Source: Bacillus sp. FJAT-25509 (lineage in GTDB: Bacteria > Bacillota > Bacilli > Bacillales > Bacillaceae_G). From it: DNA of 64,000 nt. Each line of letters starts with the position of its first letter. Positions within the stretch are counted from its first letter, which is position 1. The notes below the pieces were generated by a model. The model saw nothing but the letters and a program-made list of their open reading frames with translations, searched no databases and was not told where the DNA came from. The position numbers were made by a program, and so were the translations under genes. The DNA lies in assembly GCF_001420605.1 (NCBI RefSeq), contig NZ_LJIZ01000021.1, positions 329,856 to 393,855 on the forward strand, written 5' to 3'. Positions 28,080 through 37,286 of the stretch are shown piece after piece.

Positions 28080-28604
28080 GTGAATCTACCAATTTTTAAA
28101 TACAATCCAAATCCAATAAAATTAGGTGTCATAGTTGAAGAAGAGACAGTTTGTCCTGTTTGCGAGCAGAAACGGAATTTTGTTTACGATGGTTCATTTT
28201 ACTCAGAAGAAGATGTTGAAGGAATTTGTCCATGGTGTATCGCAGATGGTTCAGCAGCTAAAAAATATGATGGTGAGTTTCAAGATTTTGATTCTTGTGA
28301 TGAAGTTGACAGTGATGAATTTATAGATGAATTGATTTATCGAACTCCTGGTTATACGGGGTGGCAACAAGAATACTGGCTTAGTCATTGTGGAGATTTC
28401 TGTTCGATTATTGATTATGTTGGATGGGAAGAAGTTAAACATTTAGAAAAAGAATTAGAGACAGACTTAAACAGGCTAAGTGAAGAATATGGCTTATCAA
28501 TTCAAGAATTTAAAGATGCTTTAAAAAATGATGGTAAATTACAAGGTTATTTATTTCAATGTAATTGTTGCAAAAAGCATCGTCTTCATGCAGATGCATC
28601 ATAA
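28080..28604 (+). CDS. CbrC family protein (UPF0167)
   Basis: Protein of 174 residues of the CbrC family, linked in E. coli to colicin E2 tolerance though its chemistry is unknown. Cysteine pairs CPVC near residue 25, CPWC near 49 and CNCC near 162 suggest bound zinc. The family core includes GICPWCIADGSAA near 47 and the segment around TPGYTGWQQEYWLSHC near 95. The start is GTG with GGCGGTG upstream. No partner gene is obvious. Confidence 0.88.
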   Translation: MNLPIFKYNPNPIKLGVIVEEETVCPVCEQKRNFVYDGSFYSEEDVEGICPWCIADGSAAKKYDGEFQDFDSCDEVDSDEFIDELIYRTPGYTGWQQEYWLSHCGDFCSIIDYVGWEEVKHLEKELETDLNRLSEEYGLSIQEFKDALKNDGKLQGYLFQCNCCKKHRLHADAS

Positions 28605-28677
28605 TTAACTTTTTTCTATTAATAAATTATTATAAAATTAAATTTTTAAGTAGAAAAAAATGAAAGGGGTTGCAACT

Positions 28678-29205
28678 ATGTACGAATGGAACAAATTACT
28701 ATTAGTTGGCGAACAAGAAGGCGTAAAAGGAGATTTTAATACTCTAATTTCAATGATGAATTATGTAAGATATACAACTCTTGAAGCTATTATAGATATT
28801 AAAGTGGAGGAGTTAGATTACCTGCACACTCCAACAGGTAATACAATTGGGATGTTGTTAACTCATATGGCAGGAGTTGAATATTGGTATCAACTTAATA
28901 CATTTGAAAATCGAGATTTAAATTCTGAAGAAGAAGAGAAATGGTTACCTGGTTTAGACTTAGATGATCATGCTAGGAAGACAATTAAAGGTAATGATGC
29001 AGACTATTATATTAATCTTTTAAACTCAGTTCGAGAAGAAACTTATGCAAAATTTAATACACTTTCAGATGAGTGGCTATATGAGCAGACAGAGTTTGGT
29101 AGAGATAAAGCTACAAATTACTTTAAATGGTTTCATGTTTTTGAGGACGAAATCAATCACCGTGGCCAAATCAGAATGATTCGTAAATTATATAAAAATA
29201 GTTAA
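28678..29205 (+). CDS. DinB family protein (DUF664)
   Basis: Four-helix-bundle protein of about 175 residues in the DinB/YfiT-like superfamily, DUF664 branch. The three candidate metal-binding His are in LLTHMAG near 58 and in FHVFEDEINHRGQIRM near 155. Members include thiol transferases and many uncharacterised stress proteins. ATG 28678 has AAAGGGG eight bases upstream and is preferred over ATG 28660. The gene stands alone. Confidence 0.87.
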   Translation: MYEWNKLLLVGEQEGVKGDFNTLISMMNYVRYTTLEAIIDIKVEELDYLHTPTGNTIGMLLTHMAGVEYWYQLNTFENRDLNSEEEEKWLPGLDLDDHARKTIKGNDADYYINLLNSVREETYAKFNTLSDEWLYEQTEFGRDKATNYFKWFHVFEDEINHRGQIRMIRKLYKNS

Positions 29206-29207
29206 TA

Positions 29208-29260
29208 GTAGCCTGTATCGACGATTATTCATTAATCGATGATGCGGGCTTAAATTTTGG
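29208..29260 (+). terminator. Possible terminator after DinB gene
   Basis: Long hairpin with paired blocks AGCC / GGCT, ATC / GAT and GATTA / TAATC, followed by a mixed A/T tract with a short TTTT. The weak T-tract makes it only probable. Confidence 0.5.
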
Positions 29261-29381
29261 GTTTATTATTTATTACAAATCATTCGTGCATTCCGATCTA
29301 AATCGTAAAATAGACTAAATAATTAATCTGATTTGAGATAATTTATAAAAATACAACTTAAAGTTAAGTAAAGTGAAATAA

Positions 29382-29408
29382 ATTATAAAATAATCATTAT
29401 TTTATAAT
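29382..29408. promoter_or_regulatory. Perfect 27-base palindrome before hutU, Fur-family-like
   Basis: Two 13-base arms, ATTATAAAATAAT and its complement, flank a single C. The centre AATAATCATTATT follows the 7-1-7 layout of Fur/PerR/Zur boxes. TATAAT at 29403-29408 inside the right arm may be a -10, so a protein bound here would block transcription. Which regulator binds is unknown. Confidence 0.55.
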
Positions 29409-29465
29409 AAAATATCGGAAAATTCGTGTTAGACTGAAAATATCACATCAAGGGGGTATTAAATT

Positions 29466-31142
29466 ATGAATACGGTTACAGTTGATAAAGTAGTTAGATA
29501 TAGAGGTACGGAATTAAATACAAAAGGTTGGCAACAAGAAGCAGTTCTTCGTATGTTAATGAATAATTTAGATCAAGATGTAGCGGAGCGTCCGGAGGAT
29601 CTTGTTGTATATGGTGGAATTGGTAAAGCAGCTCGTAACTGGGAGTGCTTCGATGCGATTGTTGATTCATTAAAGAATTTAGAAAATGATGAAACATTAT
29701 TAGTTCAATCTGGTAAACCAGTTGCGATTTTTAAATCTCATACTGATGCGCCACGTGTTTTAATTGCTAACTCAAATTTAGTACCTGCTTTTGCTAATTG
29801 GGATACTTTCCACGAATTAGATAAAAAAGGTTTAATGATGTACGGACAAATGACAGCTGGTAGCTGGATTTATATCGGTTCTCAAGGTATTGTTCAAGGA
29901 ACTTACGAAACATTTGCAGAATTAGCGAAACAACATTTCAATGGCACACTTGCAGGTACAATTACTGTTACTGCTGGTCTTGGTGGAATGGGTGGAGCTC
30001 AACCACTTGCTGTTACAATGAATGGCGGAGTTTGTATCGGTATTGATGTAGATGAAACAAGAATCGATCGTCGTATTGAAACTAGATATACAGATGTTAA
30101 AACAGATTCATTAGATGAAGCTATTCGTCTTGCTGAAGAAGCGAAAAAAGAAGGTAAAGCATTATCAATCGGTCTTGTAGGTAATGCAGCTGATATTTTA
30201 CCAGAGATGATTGCTAGAAACTTTATTCCAGAAGTATTAACTGACCAAACGTCAGCACATGATCCATTAAACGGTTATACTCCATCAGGGATGTCATTAG
30301 AAGAAGCTGCAGAATTAAGAGCTTCAAATCCAGAACTTTATGTTGCTCGTTCAAAAGCTTCAATGGCAACTCATGTTAAAGCAATGCTTGAAATGATGGA
30401 AAAAGGATCTGTGACATTTGATTACGGTAATAACATCCGTCAAGTTGCGAAGGATGAAGGCGTAGAAAATGCATTTGATTTCCCAGGATTCGTTCCAGCT
30501 TATATCCGACCACAATTCTGTGAAGGTAAAGGACCTTTCCGTTGGGTAGCATTATCAGGTGATCCTGAAGATATTTACAAAACTGACCAAGCTATTTTAC
30601 GTGAATTTGCTGATAATGAGCATTTATGTAACTGGATTCGTGTGGCACAAGAAAAAGTTCAATTCCAAGGCTTACCTTCTCGTATTTGCTGGTTAGGTTA
30701 TGGAGAGCGCGCTCGTTTCGGTAAAATCTTAAATGACATGGTTGCAAGTGGCGAATTAAAAGCTCCAATCGTAATTGGACGTGACCACTTAGACTCAGGT
30801 TCTGTAGCATCTCCAAACCGTGAAACTGAAAGCATGATGGATGGATCAGATGCAGTAGCAGACTGGCCAATCTTAAATGCAATGATTAATGCAGTTGGTG
30901 GCGCTACTTGGGTATCAGTTCACCACGGTGGTGGAGTAGGAATGGGTTACTCATTACACGCTGGTGTCGTAATTGTTGCAGATGGTACAAAAGAAGCAGA
31001 AGCACGTATTGAGCGCGTATTAACAACAGACCCTGGAATGGGTGTAGTTCGTCACGCTGATGCAGGTTATGAGCTAGCTAAACAAACTGCTCGTGAAAGA
31101 GGAGTAAATATTCCAATGCTTGATAAAGGGACTGATAAGTAA
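29466..31142 (+). CDS. hutU: Urocanate hydratase
   Basis: Cytoplasmic NAD+-dependent enzyme of 558 residues, normal length, converting urocanate to imidazolone-5-propionate in histidine degradation. The glycine-rich NAD site [12 protein letters not shown] is near residue 170 and the active-site Cys lies in [12 protein letters not shown] near 408. The C-terminal [12 protein letters not shown] motif is conserved. AAGGGGG precedes the ATG. The stop shares one base with the hutI start (TAATG), so the genes are translationally coupled. hutH and hutP, which precede hutU in B. subtilis, are absent here. Confidence 0.97.
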   Translation: MNTVTVDKVVRYRGTELNTKGWQQEAVLRMLMNNLDQDVAERPEDLVVYGGIGKAARNWECFDAIVDSLKNLENDETLLVQSGKPVAIFKSHTDAPRVLIANSNLVPAFANWDTFHELDKKGLMMYGQMTAGSWIYIGSQGIVQGTYETFAELAKQHFNGTLAGTITVTAGLGGMGGAQPLAVTMNGGVCIGIDVDETRIDRRIETRYTDVKTDSLDEAIRLAEEAKKEGKALSIGLVGNAADILPEMIARNFIPEVLTDQTSAHDPLNGYTPSGMSLEEAAELRASNPELYVARSKASMATHVKAMLEMMEKGSVTFDYGNNIRQVAKDEGVENAFDFPGFVPAYIRPQFCEGKGPFRWVALSGDPEDIYKTDQAILREFADNEHLCNWIRVAQEKVQFQGLPSRICWLGYGERARFGKILNDMVASGELKAPIVIGRDHLDSGSVASPNRETESMMDGSDAVADWPILNAMINAVGGATWVSVHHGGGVGMGYSLHAGVVIVADGTKEAEARIERVLTTDPGMGVVRHADAGYELAKQTARERGVNIPMLDKGTDK

Positions 31143-32398
31143 TGACAAAACCAATTTGGATTAATAATGCAGCTCAATTAGCAACGCTAGCTTCTGAAGT
31201 GAAAGGACCTCGCTCAAAGGAAGCAATGTCAGAGCTTGGTTTAATTGAAGACGGTAGCTTATGGATTGAAGATGGAGTAATTCAAGCTGTTGGTACAACA
31301 AAAGAAATTCAAGATCGCTATGCAGAAAAAATTCATGAAGCAGAAGTAGTAGATGCATCAAACCAACTTGTTACTCCTGGTCTAGTGGATCCACATACAC
31401 ATGTTGTGTATGGTGGAAGCCGAGAACGTGAATTTGAAATGCGTCTTGAAGGTGCAACATATATGGATATTATGAATGCGGGTGGCGGAATTCATGCGAC
31501 TGCCCGCATGACTCGTGAAGCAACTGAAGAAGAATTGATGGCACAAACGATGCGACGTCTAGATTCATTCATAACACATGGCGTGACTACTGTAGAAAGT
31601 AAGAGCGGTTATGGTATGGATTTAGAAACCGAGCTAAAGCAGTTAAGAGTTATGAAAAAATTAAAATATATGCATGCAGTTGAATTAGTTCCTACTTTTA
31701 TGGGTGCTCATGCAGTGCCGAAAGAGTTTAAAGGACGAGAAGACGATTTTGTTGATCACTTAATTAACGACATGCTACCAATCATTGCAGAGGAAAAATT
31801 AGCTGAATTTAATGACGTATTCTGCGAAAAAGGTGTATTTACGCCAGAACAATCAGAGCGAATTTTAGAAGCAGGTAAAAAATATGATCTAATTCCAAAA
31901 ATTCATGCTGATGAAATTGAACCGTATGGCGGAGCGGAATTAGCAGCAAAAGTTGGTGCTATTTCAGCCGAGCATTTATTAAAAGCTTCTGATGAAGGCA
32001 TTGCTGCAATGGCTAAATCAGGAACAATTGCTTGTCTTCTTCCTGCAACAGCACTTTATTTACGTGAAGATGCTGCAAAAGGAAGAAAAATGGTTGATGA
32101 AGGAGTAGCAGTAGCTATTTCAACTGACTGCAATCCAGGTTCTTCACCAACAACTTCAATGCCGCTTGTAATGAACTTAGCATGTATTTCGATGCGACTT
32201 ACTCCAGCTGAAAGCTTAACTGCAGCAACATACAACGCTGCGTGTGCTATTAATCGCCAAGATCAAATCGGATCACTTGAAGTTGGAAAGCAAGCAGACA
32301 TTGTATTATGGAATGTTAAAAACTATCAAGAATTACAATATTTATTCGGTGTTAACCATGTGAAATCTGTTTGGAAAAAAGGTAAAAAGATTGTGTAA
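31142..32398 (+). CDS. hutI: Imidazolonepropionase
   Basis: Metal-dependent amidohydrolase of 418 residues that opens imidazolone-5-propionate to N-formimidoyl-L-glutamate. Metal ligands are visible in VDPHTHVVYGG near residue 80, the His of KIHADEIEPYGG near 256, and the Asp of STDCNPGSSPTT near 327. It overlaps hutU by one base and is followed by an MFS gene 70 bases on. hutG, needed for the next step, is not in the window. Confidence 0.96.
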   Translation: MTKPIWINNAAQLATLASEVKGPRSKEAMSELGLIEDGSLWIEDGVIQAVGTTKEIQDRYAEKIHEAEVVDASNQLVTPGLVDPHTHVVYGGSREREFEMRLEGATYMDIMNAGGGIHATARMTREATEEELMAQTMRRLDSFITHGVTTVESKSGYGMDLETELKQLRVMKKLKYMHAVELVPTFMGAHAVPKEFKGREDDFVDHLINDMLPIIAEEKLAEFNDVFCEKGVFTPEQSERILEAGKKYDLIPKIHADEIEPYGGAELAAKVGAISAEHLLKASDEGIAAMAKSGTIACLLPATALYLREDAAKGRKMVDEGVAVAISTDCNPGSSPTTSMPLVMNLACISMRLTPAESLTAATYNAACAINRQDQIGSLEVGKQADIVLWNVKNYQELQYLFGVNHVKSVWKKGKKIV

Positions 32399-32467
32399 GT
32401 AGTAGAAAATGATAAATAAATGGCGGGTTCTTCTAATAAAAAAATTAATAGGAGGAACTATCTTTTA

Positions 32468-33775
32468 ATGAAAAATAATTATAGATTCTTTATCATTTTT
32501 ATGATCATTATGATCACGATTGTTAATTATATTGACCGAGGTGCAATTTCATATGCACAGGCAGAAATCATTAAAGAGTTTGGATTAAGTCCAGTTAGCT
32601 GGGGTGAAATCTTAGGTTACTTTGGATATGGCTATATTTTCGGTGCATTATTTGGAGGAGCTTTCGCTGACAAAAAAGGACCAAGATTTATGTGGCTACT
32701 TGCCGCAACTGCCTGGTCAATTTTTGAATTAGGTACTGTATTTGCTGGTCATTTAGGTGCAACATTATTTGGTGGATCAGCTTTAGCTGGTTTCGCAGTT
32801 TTCCGAGTTTTATTCGGATTTGCAGAAGGACCTACCCTTTCAACAATGAATAAAACTATGGCCAACTGGGTTTCTCCGAAAGAAAGAGGGTTTGCAGTTG
32901 CACTTGGTTTAGTAGGTACACCTGTAGGGGCACTTATTACTGCACCAATCGTAGTTGCTCTATTATCAGTTGCAAATTGGAAAGTGACATTTATTATTCT
33001 TGGGGTAGTTGGTCTAATTTGGGCATTTATTTGGTCTAAAGTATTTACAAACTTACCAGAAGAAAATCCAAATGTCACAAAACAAGAACTTGAGACCATC
33101 CGTTTGAATAATCCAGTTAGTGGAAAAAGTGAACAAGAATCTACACCATGGTACTATTTTTTCAAAAATCCTAATCTAGTAATGAATGCAATTGGATATT
33201 TTGCCTTTTTATATGTAAATATATTATTACTTACTTGGACGCCAAAATATTTACAAGATGAATTCGGTTTTTCATTAGCATCACTAGGATTTGTTGGAAT
33301 GATTCCATGGATTGGAGCTATTTTCACAGGATTACTAGGCGGAAAAATATCAGATTCACTTCTTAGAAAAACAGGAAATTTACGTATTGCTAGATCATGG
33401 TTTACAGTAATTTCTTTATTCTTTACAGCAATTTGTTTCATGCTAATACCAACCGTTCAAAGTGCTACAGCAGTCTTAATCTTAATGTGTATTGGTAATG
33501 CATTTAACTATCTACCAAACTCGATTTATTGGACAGTCGTATTAGATACAGAACCAAAAAAAGCTGGAACATTTGGTGGTGTAACACATTTCATTGCAAA
33601 CCTAGCAACAATTATTGCACCAACCCTAACAGGTAGCCTAGTAGCAAAACACGGATATAGTGCAATGTTTATCGCAGCATCAATCGCAGTAACACTAGGA
33701 ATGGTTGCAATGGTCTTTGTTAAACCAGGGAAAAGAGAACAAACTGCTAGACCTTCGAATGATCTTGCAGGTTAA
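32468..33775 (+). CDS. MFS transporter, anion:cation symporter type, hut-linked
   Basis: Twelve-helix MFS permease of about 435 residues similar to the ACS (glucarate/hexuronate-type) family: the N-terminal NYIDRGAISYAQAEI segment and loop 2-3 GAFADKKGPR are typical. ATG 32468 with AGGAGG upstream is the best start; an earlier ATG at 32420 lacks one. As third gene behind hutU-hutI it is a good candidate for uptake of urocanate or a related imidazole acid. Substrate is inferred from context only. Confidence 0.88.
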   Translation: MKNNYRFFIIFMIIMITIVNYIDRGAISYAQAEIIKEFGLSPVSWGEILGYFGYGYIFGALFGGAFADKKGPRFMWLLAATAWSIFELGTVFAGHLGATLFGGSALAGFAVFRVLFGFAEGPTLSTMNKTMANWVSPKERGFAVALGLVGTPVGALITAPIVVALLSVANWKVTFIILGVVGLIWAFIWSKVFTNLPEENPNVTKQELETIRLNNPVSGKSEQESTPWYYFFKNPNLVMNAIGYFAFLYVNILLLTWTPKYLQDEFGFSLASLGFVGMIPWIGAIFTGLLGGKISDSLLRKTGNLRIARSWFTVISLFFTAICFMLIPTVQSATAVLILMCIGNAFNYLPNSIYWTVVLDTEPKKAGTFGGVTHFIANLATIIAPTLTGSLVAKHGYSAMFIAASIAVTLGMVAMVFVKPGKREQTARPSNDLAG

Positions 33776-33782
33776 TAGAATG

Positions 33783-33821
33783 AAAAAGAGAAATTGTTTC
33801 GGCAATTTCTCTTTTTTTGCT
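33783..33821 (+). terminator. Terminator of the hut cluster
   Basis: Stem AAAGAGAAATTG / CAATTTCTCTTT with a six-base loop and T-run. Confidence 0.9.
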
Positions 33822-33929
33822 TTTTGATACTACTTTCCAAAATTGGTATGCAACATAAAGTACTTAAAGTTCTAACTATTTTTATAGCTTATTAAAATAG
33901 TAATACTTTAAAAATAGGGGGGATTATAG

Positions 33930-34052
33930 TTGAAAAAAAGAAGGCGTAATCCTCCATATTTTACGTTTTTAGCTTAGGCATCTTTCTCTATTTTTAGCGT
34001 TTTAACTTTTATTGGACTTTATAGTAGAATTTTGATTTTCTTATTAAACTAA
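33930..34052 (+). pseudogene. Small membrane protein gene with in-frame TAG
   Basis: A TTG at 33930 with AGGGGGGA six bases upstream opens a frame reading MKKRRRNPPYFTFLA, then TAG at 33975-33977, then 24 more codons (ASFSIFSVLTFIGLYSRILI...) to TAA at 34052. Reading through gives a 39-residue protein with a basic N-terminus and one membrane helix. The strong ribosome binding site suggests a former small gene with a nonsense mutation. Confidence 0.4.
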
Positions 34053-34075
34053 CTGGCAGTCTAGTTGAACAAGGA
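34041..34075. repeat. Dispersed repeat, copy A (partial)
   Basis: Contains AAACTAACTGGCAGTCTAGTTGAAC, here given as TAAACTAACTGGCAG plus TCTAGTTGAAC, related to the repeat family found between 36.5 and 43.4 kb. Confidence 0.5.
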
Positions 34076-34086
34076 ATTTTAATTAA

Positions 34087-34161
34087 ATCAATTTTTTTTG
34101 ATTAATATATTGCATTTATTTGGTAAATTAACATATACTAAATTCATCAAGAAAATTTGAT
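34087..34161 (+). promoter_or_regulatory. arsR promoter with two ArsR-type operators
   Basis: TTGCAT at 34110-34115 and TATACT at 34134-34139 (18-base spacer) form the promoter. ATCAA-N6-TTGAT occurs at 34087-34102, upstream of the -35, and at 34146-34161, at the expected transcript start. Both fit ArsR dimer sites. The first lies within a near-exact copy of the site found between arsR and arsI. Confidence 0.75.
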
Positions 34162-34175
34162 GAAGGAGAAAGCAT

Positions 34176-34502
34176 ATGACTGAGATGACACAACAGTTCC
34201 AGAAATATGAGCAGAAATTTAAAGCGTTAGCTGATCAGAAGCGTCTAGAAATCATGTATGAGCTCTGCCAAAGAGGAAGTACATGTGTATGCGATTTAAC
34301 CGAAACGTTTGATATGACACAATCAAAGCTTTCTTATCATTTGAAAATCTTGTTGGACGCAGGGCTCATTGTCAAAGAGACGAAAGGTACATGGAGCTAT
34401 TACGATTTAAACGACACAGAAGTTAACAGTTTGCTATCAGAAGAGCTTTGTTGTATTTTCCGAAAATCAGATAACGGTAACCGTAGCAGTAGTTGTTGTT
34501 AA
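34176..34502 (+). CDS. arsR: Arsenic-responsive repressor ArsR
   Basis: Winged-helix repressor of 108 residues. The metalloid-sensing cysteines sit in STCVCDLTE near residue 36, just before the recognition helix region DMTQSKLSYHLKILL. Extra cysteines occur at the C-terminus (SSSCC). It is the first gene of arsR-arsI-acr3-arsC. AAGGAG precedes the ATG. ArsR proteins leave the operator on binding As(III), which induces the operon. Confidence 0.95.
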   Translation: MTEMTQQFQKYEQKFKALADQKRLEIMYELCQRGSTCVCDLTETFDMTQSKLSYHLKILLDAGLIVKETKGTWSYYDLNDTEVNSLLSEELCCIFRKSDNGNRSSSCC

Positions 34503-34519
34503 TTTTTTTTAATCATTAA

Positions 34520-34535
34520 ATCAATTTTTTTTGAT
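34520..34535 (+). promoter_or_regulatory. Third ArsR-type operator, between arsR and arsI
   Basis: ATCAA-N6-TTGAT, with flanking bases almost identical to the site at 34087-34102 (TTAAATCAATTTTTTTTGAT). It suggests internal control of the downstream ars genes. Confidence 0.65.
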
Positions 34536-34560
34536 TTATAAATTAAGGGAGGAATTCTGT

Positions 34561-34998
34561 ATGAAATATGTTCATGTAGGTGTTAATGTAACAAATTTAG
34601 AGGCATCTATTGTTTTTTATCAAAAGGTATTTGGTTTAGCACCTATTAAAGTGAAGGAAGGTTATGCGAAGTTTCTGTTAGAAAATCCAGGTCTTAATTT
34701 CACGATAAATGTTCGTGATCAAGTTGAGGGTAATCAAGTAAATCATTTTGGTTTCCAAGTTGAAACATCTGAAGAAATCTTATTTCATAAGGAAAGACTA
34801 GAAAAAGAAGGTTTCTTCGCACGTGAAGAAATGGATACAACTTGTTGCTATGCGGTACAAGATAAGTTTTGGGTAACAGATCCAGACGGAAATGAGTGGG
34901 AATTCTTCTATACTAAAGCAGATAGTGAAGTTCAAAAAATAGAAAATACGTCTTGTTGTAAAACATCCACTGAATCTAAAGTTAATTCTTGTTGTTAG
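34561..34998 (+). CDS. arsI: ArsI/CadI family vicinal-oxygen-chelate protein
   Basis: Protein of 145 residues with one glyoxalase-type fold. Metal ligands are expected at His5 (YVHVGVNV), His near 61 (NHFGFQ) and the Glu of DPDGNEWEFF near 115. The vicinal cysteines of ArsI C-As lyases are present in MDTTCCYAV near 97, with more CC pairs at the C-terminus (TSCCKT, NSCC). ArsI cleaves trivalent organoarsenicals such as MAs(III). ATG 34561 has AAGGGAGG upstream. CadI-type function cannot be fully excluded. Confidence 0.87.
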   Translation: MKYVHVGVNVTNLEASIVFYQKVFGLAPIKVKEGYAKFLLENPGLNFTINVRDQVEGNQVNHFGFQVETSEEILFHKERLEKEGFFAREEMDTTCCYAVQDKFWVTDPDGNEWEFFYTKADSEVQKIENTSCCKTSTESKVNSCC

Positions 34999-35017
34999 TG
35001 TTTAAAAGGAGAAGAGA

Positions 35018-36061
35018 ATGAAACGATTATCATTTTTAGACAGATATTTAACCCTTTGGATATTCGTAGCAATGGCAATTGGGATAATTCTTGGCATTTC
35101 AACACCTGGATTTGTAAATAGCCTAAACAAATTACAAGTTGGAACGACTTCAATACCTTTAGCTATCGGATTGATTTTAATGATGTATCCGCCACTGGCT
35201 AAAGTTCGTTATGAAGAGATCGGAAGAGTATTTAAAGATGTAAAAGTATTATTTCTATCATTAATTCAAAACTGGTTAATTGGACCAGTATTAATGTTTT
35301 TATTAGCAATTATCTTTTTAAGAGATTATCCAGAGTATATGGTTGGTTTAATCATGATTGGTTTAGCACGATGCATTGCGATGGTTATCGTATGGAATGA
35401 TTTAGCTGATGGTGATCGTGAATATGCGGCTGGATTAGTAGCCTTTAACTCCATTTTCCAAATGATTTTCTTCTCTGTTTACGCATATTTCTTCGTAACA
35501 GTATTACCAAAAGTTTTTGGTTTAGAAGGTATGTCTATCGATATTACAATGCCAGAAGTGGCAAAATCAGTTTTCATCTATCTAGGAATTCCATTTTTAG
35601 CAGGTCTATTTACAAGGTTAATTCTTGTAAGAGCCAAAGGTAGAGATTGGTATGAAAAAGAATTTATTCCTAAAATCAGTCCGATAACACTTATCGCATT
35701 ACTTTTTACAATCATTGTAATGTTCTCATTAAAAGGAGAAGTAATTGTAGAGCTACCTTTAGATGTTGTTCGTATCGCAATTCCTTTATTAATCTATTTC
35801 ATCATTATGTTCTTTGTTTCTTTCTTCTTAGGGAAGAAATCGGGAGCAAGTTATGGAGTTTCAACAACTTTAGCTTTCACAGCTGGAAGTAATAACTTTG
35901 AATTAGCAATTGCAGTTGCAGTTGCAGTATTTGGAATTAATTCAGGAGCAGCATTTGCAGCAGTAATTGGTCCATTGGTTGAAGTACCCGTAATGATTGC
36001 GTTGGTTAACGCAGCCTTGTGGATGAGAAGAAAATATTTTGCAAAAGAAACAACAATATAA
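35018..36061 (+). CDS. acr3: ACR3 family arsenite efflux permease
   Basis: Membrane protein of 347 residues with ten helices, ACR3 type rather than ArsB. The conserved functional Cys lies in the fourth helix, [19 protein letters not shown] near residue 125. The N-terminus [18 protein letters not shown] is typical. It exports As(III) by proton motive force. It lies 19 bases after arsI with AAAAGGAGAAG before the ATG. Many annotations label this gene arsB. Confidence 0.95.
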   Translation: MKRLSFLDRYLTLWIFVAMAIGIILGISTPGFVNSLNKLQVGTTSIPLAIGLILMMYPPLAKVRYEEIGRVFKDVKVLFLSLIQNWLIGPVLMFLLAIIFLRDYPEYMVGLIMIGLARCIAMVIVWNDLADGDREYAAGLVAFNSIFQMIFFSVYAYFFVTVLPKVFGLEGMSIDITMPEVAKSVFIYLGIPFLAGLFTRLILVRAKGRDWYEKEFIPKISPITLIALLFTIIVMFSLKGEVIVELPLDVVRIAIPLLIYFIIMFFVSFFLGKKSGASYGVSTTLAFTAGSNNFELAIAVAVAVFGINSGAAFAAVIGPLVEVPVMIALVNAALWMRRKYFAKETTI

Positions 36062-36084
36062 ATTTAAACTAAGGTGGAATACAC

Positions 36085-36492
36085 ATGGCAGATAATAAAA
36101 AAACAATTTACTTCTTATGTACTGGAAACTCCTGCCGCAGCCAAATGGCAGAAGCTTGGGGGAAACAATATTTAGGAGATAAATGGAACGTCCTATCAGC
36201 TGGAATTGAGGCTCATGGTGTAAATCCGAATGCAGTCAAGGCAATGGATGAAGTTGGAATCGATATCCGTAATCAAACATCAGACTTAATCGATAATAAC
36301 ATCTTAAACAATGCAGACTTAGTTGTGACTTTATGTGGTCATGCGAATGACGTATGTCCAGTAACGCCACCACATGTGAAACGTGTTCATTGGGGATTTG
36401 ATGATCCAGCTGGTCAAGAATGGGATGTGTTCCAAGAAGTTCGTGAACAAATTGGACTTCGTATTAAACAGTTTGCTGAAACTGGAGAATAA
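36085..36492 (+). CDS. arsC: Arsenate reductase, thioredoxin-coupled
   Basis: Enzyme of 135 residues of the low-molecular-weight phosphatase-like ArsC family. The catalytic P-loop CTGNSCRS is near residue 11, and the redox pair is in [11 protein letters not shown] (about residues 83-91). It reduces As(V) to As(III) for export by Acr3 and is recycled by thioredoxin. It is the last gene of the ars operon, followed by a terminator. Confidence 0.95.
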   Translation: MADNKKTIYFLCTGNSCRSQMAEAWGKQYLGDKWNVLSAGIEAHGVNPNAVKAMDEVGIDIRNQTSDLIDNNILNNADLVVTLCGHANDVCPVTPPHVKRVHWGFDDPAGQEWDVFQEVREQIGLRIKQFAETGE

Positions 36493-36530
36493 TAAAAGAG
36501 CCTTCTACCATAGAAGGTTCTTTGTTTTTC
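36493..36530 (+). terminator. Terminator of the ars operon
   Basis: Stem AGAGCCTTCTA / TAGAAGGTTCT with a short loop, then TTTGTTTTT. Confidence 0.85.
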
Positions 36531-36621
36531 TTATTGAACTAACGCACTGCATTAGTTGGATAACAAGATCGGCTGTTTAGTCGATTTTTTTATTCAACAA
36601 AATGGCAGTTTAGTTTAATAA
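36531..36621. repeat. Dispersed double-hairpin repeat, copy B (complete)
   Basis: Three blocks in order: a dyad GAACTAACGCACTGCATTAGTT, given as AACTAACGCA plus TGCATTAGTT; a terminator-like hairpin GATCGGCTG / TAGTCGATTTTTTT; and the tail CAACAAAATGGCAGTTTAGT. The same order recurs in copies C, D and I. Confidence 0.75.
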
Positions 36622-36649
36622 GAAATGGTAAAATAAAAGGAGTTAAATA

Positions 36650-37108
36650 GTGTGGTTTATTAAAAAGGATGGTCTTATGGTTATTGAAACTGAAGAAAAG
36701 AAAAAATTGTATAAAGTTCTCGAAAAAAAACAATTATGTTCAGTTATGAATAACACAAAATGGAGACAACTGAAAGAAGCTGTTTTAACGACTCTTCCAT
36801 TTGTTCCACCACTACAAATAAAAATGGTTTTGGAAGACACTCCAAATCCCCAAAATTTTGATAACGATGTTTATGGTTCTGGAGATTGGATGGATGGTGT
36901 GCCACTACGTTCGATTGAATGGATAAGAGTTCGACCAAGGCGTTTAGAATCAATGGGACTACTACTTCTTCCTAAAGAAATAGATATCACAAAAGAGTTC
37001 CTTGAAATTTTACATAAATATAAAATACCTTACAAAGAACACAATAATTCGTTTTATATTTATGGATATATTCGAGATACATGTTCCTTAATCAAAGGGG
37101 ATTCTTAG
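36650..37108 (+). CDS. Uncharacterised protein, DUF6678-like
   Basis: Soluble protein of about 152 residues. A GTG at 36650 with AAAGGAG six bases upstream is used; ATG 36677, also preceded by AAGGA, is an alternative that shortens it by nine residues. The core NNTKWRQLKEAVLTTLPF followed by a GDWMDGVPLRSIEW segment resembles the DUF6678 group of Bacillus hypothetical proteins. No function is known. It lies between two dispersed repeats. Confidence 0.7.
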   Translation: MWFIKKDGLMVIETEEKKKLYKVLEKKQLCSVMNNTKWRQLKEAVLTTLPFVPPLQIKMVLEDTPNPQNFDNDVYGSGDWMDGVPLRSIEWIRVRPRRLESMGLLLLPKEIDITKEFLEILHKYKIPYKEHNNSFYIYGYIRDTCSLIKGDS

Positions 37109-37124
37109 GAAAACTGTAAGGAAC

Positions 37125-37218
37125 TTATGCAACTAACGCAGTGCAATAGTTGAAGAACACGAGCTGCTTATATGCGGCTTTTTTTATTCAACAAAATGGC
37201 AGTTTAGTTAAATAAGAA
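37125..37218. repeat. Dispersed double-hairpin repeat, copy C (complete)
   Basis: AACTAACGCAGTGCAATAGTTGAA is split here as AACTAACGCA and GTGCAATAGTTGAA; it is followed by the hairpin GAGCTGC / GCGGCTTTTTTT and the tail CAACAAAATGGCAGTTTAGT. The loop bases of the second hairpin differ from copy B while pairing is kept. Confidence 0.75.
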
Positions 37219-37286
37219 GTAGGGTTTTCTAGATAAAAGTAGAATAAATAATTAAAAGTAGATTAAGAAAGTAAGGAGTACTTTTT

